From Sphingomonadaceae bacterium (GTDB lineage: Bacteria > Pseudomonadota > Alphaproteobacteria > Sphingomonadales > Sphingomonadaceae): a DNA stretch of 54,159 nucleotides. A model generated the notes under the pieces. The model was given only the letters and a program-made list of their open reading frames with translations. It searched no databases and was not told the origin of the DNA. The translations under genes and the position numbers were made by a program. The stretch's first letter is position 1. Each line of letters begins with the position of its first letter. Shown here one piece after another: positions 7,738-16,700 of the stretch. Location: assembly GCA_947477745.1 (NCBI GenBank), contig CANJUF010000023.1:1-54159 (forward strand), in the 5' to 3' direction.

Positions 7738-10185
7738 GTGGAAGCTCGCGTGCGTATCGCCATTGTCGGGTCCGGCCCCGCCGGAATAAGCGCCGCAGGA
7801 CGTGTGGCGGAACTCGGCATGAGCCACGTCCTGCTCGAAAAAACCGACCACCTTTCAGATACGATCTACAAGTATCAGAAGGGTAAGCATGTCATGGCCA
7901 CCCCCTCGACGCTTGTGCTGCGCTCCGACTTGGCTTTCGACGCCGGCAAGCGCGAGGAAATCCTCGATATCTGGAATGAGCAGACCAATAAACTCAGGGT
8001 CAACGTCCGCTACCATTCCGAAGTCACCGCCATCGAAGGCGAAAAAGGCAATTTCTCCCTGACGCTCAAGGACGGTAGCACAATCGAAGCGGAAGCCGTC
8101 ATCCTTGCCATTGGCACGCAGGGAAATCCCAACAAGATGTCCTGCGAAGGCGCGGACATGCCGCATATCCAGTATCAGCTCGACGATCCCACCGAATACA
8201 TCGACGAACACATCACAGTCGTCGGCTCGGGCGATGCGGGTATCGAGAATGCATTGGGCCTCGCCGCCGACCCGGCCCAGGGCAATGTCGTCACCATTCT
8301 CAACCGTAGCGCTGATTTCGCGCGCGCCAAGAAGGCCAACGTCGAACTGCTGATGGAAGCCGCGTCTGCCGGCCGGATCAACGTCCGCTTGGAAACGACG
8401 CCTGCCGAGGTGCGCGAAGGCGAACTCGTGCTCGAAACGCGTGACGGCCAGGAAACGATCAAGTGCGCCCGCATAATCGCCCGCACCGGGTCGGCTCCGC
8501 CCCGCAAGTTCGTCGAGGCGTGCGGCATAGAATTCAGCAGCGCAAGGCACGAAGCCTTCCCATTGCTTTCGCCGGTCTTCGAGACGACCCGGACGGGCAT
8601 CCATGTCATCGGCGCACTGGCCGGTTACCCGCTGATCAAGCACTGCATGAACCAGGGATTCGATGTCGTCGAATTCCTCAACGGCAACACCGAACTCAAG
8701 CCGGCGGACGAGCCGATCCTGGCCGAAAAATTCGCTGCGGCTCCAGGCAACCGCAGCGTCGCCGAATGGCTCGACCTGCTGCGCACCAACATTGAGGTCT
8801 TCCATGAGCTTTCTTCCCTGCAGCTGCGCGAGCTGATGCTCGACAGTCGGGTAAAGTGCTTTTCAACGGGAGACGCCGTGTTCGAGCGCAACACCCCAGG
8901 ATCGTCACTTTTCGCGATTGCCGAGGGTTCAGTCCTGGTGGAAGTTGACAAGGACGATCCGTCGCGGACCGTGCCAATCGAGCAAGGTTCGATTTTCGGC
9001 GAAGTAGGCCTGATTTCGGGCAGGCCGCGCGGCGCCACGATTCGCGCGGCTGAAGACCTTGTCGTCGTCGAACTTTCGCGTACTGCGGCGCTCAAGCTGA
9101 TGGCCACCGCGCCGAGTGCAGGCCGCGTAATCAACCGGATCTCGATCGAACGCCAGCTGCTGCAAATCTTCGGTTCTGGCCTGACCAGGCAGGACGTGGC
9201 CGAACTGGTCGAAGGTGCCGAAGTCCAAAACAAGCGGGCCGGTGAAGTCGTCATCCAGGAAGGTGACGAAGGCAACGACATCTACATCATTCGCCGCGGC
9301 TCGATGATCGTCGAGCGCGAAATCGCGGGCAAGCCGGTCTTCCTCAGCTACCTTCCTGCAGGTTCCTACGTCGGTGAAATGGCAGTCATCGACAAGAATC
9401 CTCGCAACGCGACGGTACGCGCCGCCATCAAGTCCGAGGTCATCCGCCTGCCCGGCGATGCGTTCGTGCGCCTGCTCGCACGCAAGCCAGAGCTGCTGCG
9501 CAAGGCCGAGGTGGAAATGTCCAAGCGGCGCGAGATCAACACCTTCATCGAGAACAGCAAGGAGAATTTCTCCGGCGTCGTCGATATGTATTCGCAGACC
9601 GCTCAGTTCCTTGTCGATAATGGCATCGGCGAAGCCACCGACGTGCTGCTGATCGATGAGACGCTGTGCGTGGGCTGCGACAACTGCGAGAAAGCCTGTG
9701 CCGATAGCCATGACGGCCTTTCGCGCCTCAATCGCGAGGCGGGCACGACCTACGCGCACCTTCACGTTCCGACGAGTTGCCGCCACTGCGAACATCCGCA
9801 TTGCATGGCGGATTGCCCTCCCAACGCGATCCAGCGCGGTGCCGACGGTGAGGTCTTCATCGACGACACCTGCATCGGCTGCGGCAACTGCCAGCGCAAT
9901 TGTCCTTATGACGTTATCCGGATGGACAGCGTGCCACCGCCCAAGCCATCGCTGCTGAGCTGGCTGTTTCTGGGCCAGGGGCCGGGACCGGGCGAACCAT
10001 CGAAGAAATGGCGCAAGGCGAACATTCCGGAAGGCACGGACAATCCGAAACGTGCAATCAAGTGCGATATGTGTTCGGGTATCGACGGCGGCCCGGCCTG
10101 CGTCCGAGCCTGTCCGACCGGCGCCGCAATACGTGTTTCCCCTGAAGGGTTCTTGTCGGTGGCAAAGTTCGAGGTCGAGCCCTGA
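7738..10185 (+). CDS. FAD/NAD(P) oxidoreductase - double cyclic-nucleotide-binding - 4x[4Fe-4S] fusion
   Basis: An 815-residue cytoplasmic fusion. I chose the GTG at 7738 because GGAGG lies exactly 7 nt upstream and the flavin motif IAIVGSGPAGISAAG then sits at residues 7-21. Residues 1-330 form a thioredoxin-reductase-like flavoprotein with a second dinucleotide motif (VVGSGDAGIENAL). Two cyclic-nucleotide-binding domains follow (about 355-460 and 490-590). Each keeps the phosphate-binding cassette (FGEVGLISGRPRGATI and VGEMAVIDKNPRNATV). The C-terminus (about 638-815) has sixteen cysteines in four groups, as in DmsB/NrfC-type four-cluster ferredoxins. It probably moves electrons between NAD(P)H and the membrane cytochrome under cyclic-nucleotide control. 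The electron donor and direction are not known. Confidence 0.88.
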   Translation: MEARVRIAIVGSGPAGISAAGRVAELGMSHVLLEKTDHLSDTIYKYQKGKHVMATPSTLVLRSDLAFDAGKREEILDIWNEQTNKLRVNVRYHSEVTAIEGEKGNFSLTLKDGSTIEAEAVILAIGTQGNPNKMSCEGADMPHIQYQLDDPTEYIDEHITVVGSGDAGIENALGLAADPAQGNVVTILNRSADFARAKKANVELLMEAASAGRINVRLETTPAEVREGELVLETRDGQETIKCARIIARTGSAPPRKFVEACGIEFSSARHEAFPLLSPVFETTRTGIHVIGALAGYPLIKHCMNQGFDVVEFLNGNTELKPADEPILAEKFAAAPGNRSVAEWLDLLRTNIEVFHELSSLQLRELMLDSRVKCFSTGDAVFERNTPGSSLFAIAEGSVLVEVDKDDPSRTVPIEQGSIFGEVGLISGRPRGATIRAAEDLVVVELSRTAALKLMATAPSAGRVINRISIERQLLQIFGSGLTRQDVAELVEGAEVQNKRAGEVVIQEGDEGNDIYIIRRGSMIVEREIAGKPVFLSYLPAGSYVGEMAVIDKNPRNATVRAAIKSEVIRLPGDAFVRLLARKPELLRKAEVEMSKRREINTFIENSKENFSGVVDMYSQTAQFLVDNGIGEATDVLLIDETLCVGCDNCEKACADSHDGLSRLNREAGTTYAHLHVPTSCRHCEHPHCMADCPPNAIQRGADGEVFIDDTCIGCGNCQRNCPYDVIRMDSVPPPKPSLLSWLFLGQGPGPGEPSKKWRKANIPEGTDNPKRAIKCDMCSGIDGGPACVRACPTGAAIRVSPEGFLSVAKFEVEP

Positions 10186-11066
10186 TGGCCAGCCTGCCCA
10201 AGGACGAAGTGCAACGCACCGATGCCAATGCGCTGCGTGGCGGGGCATCGCGGCACGAAAGTTTCCTGCGCCACCGTTCGTTCCACTGGCTGAAGATTGC
10301 AACCGCACTGTGCCTTGTCTGCATCGTCGGCTATTTTGCGGCCGACGTCGAGCCGCGCCCCAACGGCGGCACTTGGATCGGTTACACGCTTGGCTCGATC
10401 GGCGCTGGACTGATCGTGTGGCTTTCGCTGCTCGGTATCCGCAAGCGGGCGATCACTCCGGGACGGTGGTCGCTCAAGGCATGGACCTCGGCTCACGTCT
10501 ATCTGGGTCTCGCGCTCATCGTAATCGCGACGCTCCACACCGGGTTCCAGCTCGGCTGGAACGTACACACGCTGGCATATGCGCTGATGTTGCTGGTGAT
10601 ACTGTCGGGCGCGACAGGAACCTATTTCTACGCGACGCTGCCTTCCTCGCTCAGCAGCAACCGCGAGGAAATGACGCAGGGTCAGATGATCGATTCGATA
10701 GCCGCGCTCGACCGGCAACTCGATGACGCGGCCCAGCCGCTGGGCTCGGCGCAGGCCGATCTGGTTCTGGCCGCGCTGTCTGAGGACATCTTCGATCACG
10801 GATTGCTGCGGCGACTTTCGGGCGTATATCCCGACTGCGCGACCCAAGAGGCGATCGAAGGTCTTGCGAGGGAGCAGGAGAGCGATCCCTCCATCGAACG
10901 CGTCGAAAAGCTAATGGTCCGCCGCAAGACACAGCTGGAAAGATTGCGCCGGCACATGCGATTCAAGGCGATGCTCGAGTCCTGGCTCTACGTTCACGTC
11001 CCTGCCACGATCGCGCTTCTTGCCGCGCTTACCGCGCATATCATCAGCGTATTCTTTTACTGGTAA
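10185..11066 (+). CDS. cytochrome b-like inner-membrane protein
   Basis: A 293-residue protein whose ATG overlaps the stop of the preceding gene, so translation is coupled. It has five hydrophobic helices: about 33-55, 62-85, 103-125, 132-154 and 272-292. Histidines within or next to membrane segments (SAHVYLG, TLHTGFQ, YVHVPAT, LTAHIIS) could ligate two b haems, as in cytochrome b or ferric-reductase-like anchors. A charged cytoplasmic segment of about 110 residues separates helices 4 and 5. Placed between a four-cluster ferredoxin fusion and a membrane-anchored decahaem, it most likely carries electrons across the inner membrane or to the quinone pool. The exact family is uncertain. Confidence 0.75.
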   Translation: MASLPKDEVQRTDANALRGGASRHESFLRHRSFHWLKIATALCLVCIVGYFAADVEPRPNGGTWIGYTLGSIGAGLIVWLSLLGIRKRAITPGRWSLKAWTSAHVYLGLALIVIATLHTGFQLGWNVHTLAYALMLLVILSGATGTYFYATLPSSLSSNREEMTQGQMIDSIAALDRQLDDAAQPLGSAQADLVLAALSEDIFDHGLLRRLSGVYPDCATQEAIEGLAREQESDPSIERVEKLMVRRKTQLERLRRHMRFKAMLESWLYVHVPATIALLAALTAHIISVFFYW

Positions 11067-11071
11067 GGGGC

Positions 11072-12802
11072 ATGGCATTCAAGCTCCGTACCATTGAGCA
11101 TACCGCTGCCGGGCGTGAAATCGTCCGCGACAGGCAGCTTACCGGATTGGCGATCACGATTGGGCGCGCTGCCGAGAGCGACGTCCACCTGCCTGACCTC
11201 GCGGTCGAATCGCAACATGCCATGATGGCCCTGCGCGAAGCCGGCCGGGTCGATGTGACGTCGGCAGGCACTCTGGGCTTCACTGTCGACGGAACCGATA
11301 CGACCCAGGTGACGATTGACAGCCAGGCCGGCGCGGAGCTCGGCTTCGGTTCTTACCGAATCACCGTCTCGCAGGATGGCGGCGATGTCCTGCTCACCGT
11401 CGAGCGGCTTGACGATTCGGCATTGAAGTCGGGCGACCTTGACAGGAAGCGCGGATTCTCGCTCGTCGGCGTGCTGCCGGGCAAGCGCGTCACGTCCTGG
11501 GGACTTGCGGCTGCGATCCTGGTGGCGTTCCTGCTCGTACCGATCGTCAGCGTCATGTTGTACGATCCGGACAACAAGGAATCGACCGTCATCGGGGATT
11601 CGGGCTGGAGCACCGGCGAGCTCAGCCTCGCGCACCACAGCCTCGAGATCAAGTGCGAGGCTTGCCATGTCGATGCCTTCGTTCCTGTTCGGGACGAAGC
11701 ATGCCTGTCCTGTCACGAGGATGTGCACGACCATGCCGATCCCGCTCGCCTTGCTGCGGCTCGGGGAAACCGGCCTCTGGGCACCCAATTCCTCTGGGCC
11801 GTAGCCGATACTTTCGGCAAGCAAGGGCCGGGCGCTTGCGCCGATTGCCATATCGAACATGAAGGAAAGGGGGCGCTCGATACGCCCCCGGAACATTTCT
11901 GCGCCGAATGCCATGTCGATCTGAAGAAGAATCTGCCCGAGACCCGGCTTGGCAATGCAGCGGATTTCGGCACGCTGCATCCACAGTTCACCCCTGCGAT
12001 CGTTACCGATCCGCTGACCCGGAAAACCACTGCGGTGTCGCTCGATTCGAATCTGCGCGAAGACAGCGGTCTCGCTTTCCCGCACAAACTACATCTCAAC
12101 AGGCTGGGCGGCGTCGCGCGGATGGCTGCGAACATCGGCGAGGAGCAAGGCTATGGCAGGAACGGACTGCAGTGCAAGGACTGCCATCATTCGAGCGAAG
12201 ACGGCATTCGCTTCAAGCCGATCGATATGGAGCGCGATTGCGAGGCCTGTCACAGCTTGAGCTATGACCAGGTTGGCGGCATCTTTCGCAAGCTGCGCCA
12301 CGGCGATGTAGATCAACTGATCGCAGACCTGAGCGCGGCAGATCTCAACCTGCCACCACCGGCCTCGCGTCGACGGCCGGGCGATTATGGTCAAGGCAAA
12401 GTCTACCACTTCGAATTTTCCGCACCTGTCTGGAAAGGCATGCAGATCGGCACTGCCCTTTCAAATGGCGGCGTATGTGGGGAATGCCATAAACCGATGC
12501 TGCAGAAGAATGGCAAGCCGGGCGTCGTGCCTGTTACCCTCGTAACGCGGTACATGAATCAGGGCTGGTTCAACCACAATGCCCACAAGCAGGAGAAGTG
12601 CACCTCATGTCATGCAGCCGAAACTTCGACGACATCCGCTGATGTTCTGCTGCCCGGCATCAAGGACTGCCGGACCTGCCACCTCGGCGAGAACTCGTCC
12701 AAGCCAGGCGTTCCGTCAACCTGCACTATGTGCCACGGTTATCACATGCCGGCACAGGGCTCGCAGCTAAAGAAGCCGGATAAAATGAGCGGATATCCTT
12801 GA
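11072..12802 (+). CDS. FHA domain - transmembrane - decahaem cytochrome c fusion
   Basis: A 576-residue protein starting 5 nt after the cytochrome b gene. Residues 1-115 form an FHA fold with the phosphothreonine-binding pattern IGRAAESDVHLPDLAVESQH (Arg, Ser, His in place). A transmembrane helix at about 147-168 (LAAAILVAFLLVPIVSVML) puts the rest in the periplasm. That part carries ten CXXCH motifs: CEACH, CLSCH, CADCH, CAECH, CKDCH, CEACH, CGECH, CTSCH, CRTCH and CTMCH. No signal peptide is needed, because the helix acts as an uncleaved anchor. It should accept or give electrons to the b-type anchor, while the FHA domain could recruit a phosphorylated cytoplasmic partner. No Ser/Thr kinase is encoded in the window. 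Confidence 0.9.
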   Translation: MAFKLRTIEHTAAGREIVRDRQLTGLAITIGRAAESDVHLPDLAVESQHAMMALREAGRVDVTSAGTLGFTVDGTDTTQVTIDSQAGAELGFGSYRITVSQDGGDVLLTVERLDDSALKSGDLDRKRGFSLVGVLPGKRVTSWGLAAAILVAFLLVPIVSVMLYDPDNKESTVIGDSGWSTGELSLAHHSLEIKCEACHVDAFVPVRDEACLSCHEDVHDHADPARLAAARGNRPLGTQFLWAVADTFGKQGPGACADCHIEHEGKGALDTPPEHFCAECHVDLKKNLPETRLGNAADFGTLHPQFTPAIVTDPLTRKTTAVSLDSNLREDSGLAFPHKLHLNRLGGVARMAANIGEEQGYGRNGLQCKDCHHSSEDGIRFKPIDMERDCEACHSLSYDQVGGIFRKLRHGDVDQLIADLSAADLNLPPPASRRRPGDYGQGKVYHFEFSAPVWKGMQIGTALSNGGVCGECHKPMLQKNGKPGVVPVTLVTRYMNQGWFNHNAHKQEKCTSCHAAETSTTSADVLLPGIKDCRTCHLGENSSKPGVPSTCTMCHGYHMPAQGSQLKKPDKMSGYP

Positions 12803-12838
12803 GGTGACGGCTGCATTCCGGAATTGGGGAGCAACGGT

Positions 12839-13690
12839 TTGCTGATTGCGCAAATCACCGACATTCATATCGGATACGATCGGGGCAACCCTGACGAATA
12901 CAATTTGCAACGCCTGAATTCGGTCATTGCACGTCTGGTCGATGCGCCGAACCGGCCTGACATGATGCTAATGACCGGGGACCTAACCGAATTCGGTGAC
13001 CCGCAAAGCTATGCCGCACTGGCCGAGGCGATCCGCGATTGCCCTTTCCCGGTCTGGGCGATGACCGGAAATCACGACCTGCGCGACAACTTGCTTGCCG
13101 CGTTCCCGAATACGCCGACCTACGACCGCTTTGTCCAGTATGCGCTGGATTGGAACGATGTACGCCTGCTGCTGCTCGATACCGTCGAGGAAGGTCGCCA
13201 TGGCGGCGCCTTTTGCGAAATCCGCGCGAAGTGGCTTGCTAACGAACTGGAAGCCCATCCCGAAACGCCGACCGTGATCGTCATGCACCACCCACCGTTC
13301 GAATCGGGCATTTGCTGGCTCGACAGCGACCCCCGCGAACCCTGGATCGCGCGGTTCACCGAAGCGATCAGCGGCCACAAGCAGGTCCAGGCGATCCTCG
13401 CCGGGCATCTGCACCGCAACATCCATACGCTCTGGAACGGCGTTTCACTGACCGTCAGCGCTTCGACCGCACCGCTGGTTGCGCTCGATCTCAGACCGAT
13501 AAACTCGGATACACCCGACGGGCGGGCGATGATTACCGACGAACTGCCAGTCTATGCCCTGCATCGCTGGGATGGCCAGCGCCTAATTTCGCATTGCGAG
13601 GGTGTCGGCGACCACGCGGTCCTCGCCCGTTTCGACGATAAGCTGCAACCGTTCGTCAAGTTGATCGAGAGCGAGCGGCGCGAAGGTTGA
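12839..13690 (+). CDS. cpdA: CpdA-like cyclic nucleotide phosphodiesterase
   Basis: A 283-residue calcineurin-like metallophosphoesterase. The TTG at 12839 is preferred over a TTG 15 nt earlier because GGGGAG precedes it at 7 nt and the protein then begins MLIAQITDIHIG, as in CpdA. Metal-binding motifs are complete: DIH near residue 8, GDLTEFGDP, GNHDLRDN, MHHPPFESG and GHLHRN. CpdA hydrolyses 3',5'-cAMP. The gene follows the FHA-decahaem gene in the same operon, which also encodes two cyclic-nucleotide-binding domains, so it may reset the signal that controls the oxidoreductase. Other class III phosphodiesterases share these motifs, so substrate specificity is inferred. Confidence 0.85.
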   Translation: MLIAQITDIHIGYDRGNPDEYNLQRLNSVIARLVDAPNRPDMMLMTGDLTEFGDPQSYAALAEAIRDCPFPVWAMTGNHDLRDNLLAAFPNTPTYDRFVQYALDWNDVRLLLLDTVEEGRHGGAFCEIRAKWLANELEAHPETPTVIVMHHPPFESGICWLDSDPREPWIARFTEAISGHKQVQAILAGHLHRNIHTLWNGVSLTVSASTAPLVALDLRPINSDTPDGRAMITDELPVYALHRWDGQRLISHCEGVGDHAVLARFDDKLQPFVKLIESERREG

Positions 13691-13733
13691 TCGTTATGCT
13701 GAGGTCGTGGGCTGCGTCCCACGGCAACCGCGA

Positions 13734-16700
13734 TCAACGCTTAGGAACCCAAAGCGACATGTCGATCTCCTCGGTCACTTTGTAGGGAATGCGGTTTCTG
13801 TGTAGGAAGAGTTTCTCCATCTCGGCGCGCGTAAAGGGCCGTGAGCCGAGGCGACCGAATACAGCCATCTGTCCACCAGTTTCGTCCACCGCCCGGTCGC
13901 GGTCGAGACCCTTGGCGAGTGCGATTGCCGGCGAAGGAGTCCGTGTCCAGGCGATCAACTCCGGCATCGGTGCCGGCGAAAATCCGTAGAAGTTGCGCTG
14001 ACTGTCAGGCGAAGTCAGTTGGAGGACCTTGAGGCCGTTGCGTCCATCGGCAACATAGGCGAACAGCGTCGCGTTGGTCGATCCGACGACGACATCTTCG
14101 GCATCGTTGAGCTGGCCGTCGAACGTGACCTGCTTGTAGACTGTCGGAGATTCCGGTTTGGTGATGTTGATGATGACCAGCCCGTCCTGCTTAGCCGCCA
14201 GATAGGCATATGTCCGCGCGAGATATATCCGCCTGGCATTTGCCATGGGCACGGTTCCGGAGGGCACCGCAACCGGCTTGCGCAGATCGGTAATGTCGAA
14301 CAGCTTCAAGCCCACGGAATCGGTCACCCACAAGTAGCGGAACTGCACGGCACTTGCCCGTGCGTCAGTGAGCGGAAAGACTGCGGAAAGCCTTGGTTTG
14401 AGAGGATCGGCAAGGTCAACGACGACCAGTCCGGCATCGGCGGCGATATAGGCGATCTCTCCGGCCAGGACGATGTGGCGCGCTCCATTGAGCACGCCGT
14501 TCTCGTTCCACGTCACTGCGCGCTTGAGCTTGTTGTTGCGGAATTCCCCGTCAGCAAATGTGTCGATGTTGACAAGGACGAGCCCTTCTTCGCTGTCGGT
14601 GATCGCGGCGTAGTTGTAGATCGGCAGGAACGCCTGCTCCTGATTGGCATCGCGAAGCGTCAATGGCGTCCCGTCTTCCTTGAGTTGCGGGTTGCCCTCC
14701 GCATCCTTCAGGATCGTTGCTTGCATGCTTCTGTTGCGCGATGGGGCGATCGGCTGGTTGGTCGCAAGCGCCATGCAGGTCGCGTTTTTCGTCTTCACCC
14801 TGGCATTATGTCCAAGGCTCGAGAACGGCGCGCTGACCACCGCGTCGGAGAAGCCCTTATTGGCTACCGAGGCGATATCATAGACGCGGAAGCCCCCCCC
14901 GCCCTCGGCGACGAACATGTATTCGCCGCGGTTCTGCAGGCAGCCTACGGAGCCGCGGGTACCCTGCACGATATTGCGAAACTGCTCGATGGGGTGGGTC
15001 TCGCCCGACGCGTTCTTATCGAAGGTCTTGCCGCGCACCCAGTTCTTCAGCTCGCGGCCATTGTCTTCGACGTGCATGCGCCAGTAATCGGGATAGGCAT
15101 ACTTGTGCAGGTAGGATCCGATGACAGCCTGCGGTTCGTCCCATTCTGTGACGCGCACCGCTTCGAAACCGTTGTCGAGGCCGACCCAGGCGTTGTAGCC
15201 GATGAAATTCACGAAGTTGGTGCCCAGCAGCAGGGTCTGCGCCATGATCGCATTGTTGTCGTTGCTGGCCGAAACATGGCAGTCGCTGCAGGTCTTGGTC
15301 TCGGTCTTGCGCACGGTATGCGGGAAATGCGGCGCAAAGGCCTGGCTGGAAAATCCCGCCGAACTGATCGGCGGCTGCTGGACGTAAATGCGTTCGCGAT
15401 TGATGTTAGTCGAGCTCAGGATCAGTGCCGAGGTAGAGCGAACCGGTGCGACCTGGCTGCCCTTAGTCGTCATGTGCTTGCCCAGTTGGAACATCTCGTC
15501 GCGCGCCACCTGAGGGTTGTAGGTCGCGAAATTGCGAGTTTCCTCACCTTCATAGTGGTGCGTCTTGGTCTTCCAGTTCGCCTCGATCGGCAGGTGGCAG
15601 CCGCCGCAACTCGTGGTCCAGGACAGGTGGCAGGTGAAGCAGGCCATGTCCGGGTCCTTGTGCGCGCGATCCTCCGCTGGGATACCCGGGCCGAAAGGGA
15701 ACTTGCCGTCTTGTGTCCAGGTGGCGCTCAACAGCTTGGCGCGCGCCGCCTTTTCGTTGAAATGCGACGATGTCGGATCGACCGAATCCTTAACGAGGCT
15801 CACTTCCCATTCGAGGTTCGGGTCGACGATCGAACGCTGGATCAACTTGCGTTTGCCGAAAATGTCGTCGCGCCATTCGAAACGCGGATCGCCGCTGCCA
15901 TTCCGGAGCAGTGCCAGGTTGCTGCCCTTGGGCGGCGCGGCGGGCCCCGAAGTCAGCAGCGTCGGATAGGCGTCGGCGGTGCCGTGACAGTCCTTGCAGC
16001 CAATCTCAACCGCATTGGCGACCTCTCCATAAATGAAGCCGCTGCCATGCGCATCCTGCCCGAAGTGGCAATCGGCGCACTGCAAGCCCTTCTCGGCATG
16101 GATGTCCATCATGTGGACGGTCTTGCCGGGATTCACGCCCAGGTTGACGAACTTGCCTTCGTTGCCCTTGCGCCATTTCTCCGGATCGTCGGGATCGACG
16201 ATCTTGCCGTCTGCGTCGAGCAGATTGCCTTCACGGTCGCGCTTGAACACGGCGCGGAAGTTCCAGCCGTGGCCGTGGTAATCGGCGAACTGCGTGTCCT
16301 TGAGCTCGGGATTCAGATCATAGACGCTGCGCACGAAATCCAAATCCGACCACTTGCCGCGCGGCGCTGCGCCTTCCGGATTGCGCTCGAGCACCTTGTG
16401 CACTTGCTCGGCGGTCGGATATTTCTGCTTTTCCGGCCACATGCGCGGCGCGTCGGATTCGTAGTCCCACATCGTGTAGCCGAGGTAGGAATTCAGGAAG
16501 ACGTTCGGCTGGTGCATGTGGCAGTTCATGCACTGCGCTGTGGGGATCGCGCGGGTGAAGACGTGCTGGAGCGGGTGGCCGCTTTCCTTGACCATTTCGC
16601 CCGAGCGGTGCCCGGCGTCATAGCCGCCACCGTGCCCGGCATCATCATGCGACGGTTGGAGCTTGGCGGCGATCGTAGGATCCCGGGTGATCGTCTGACC

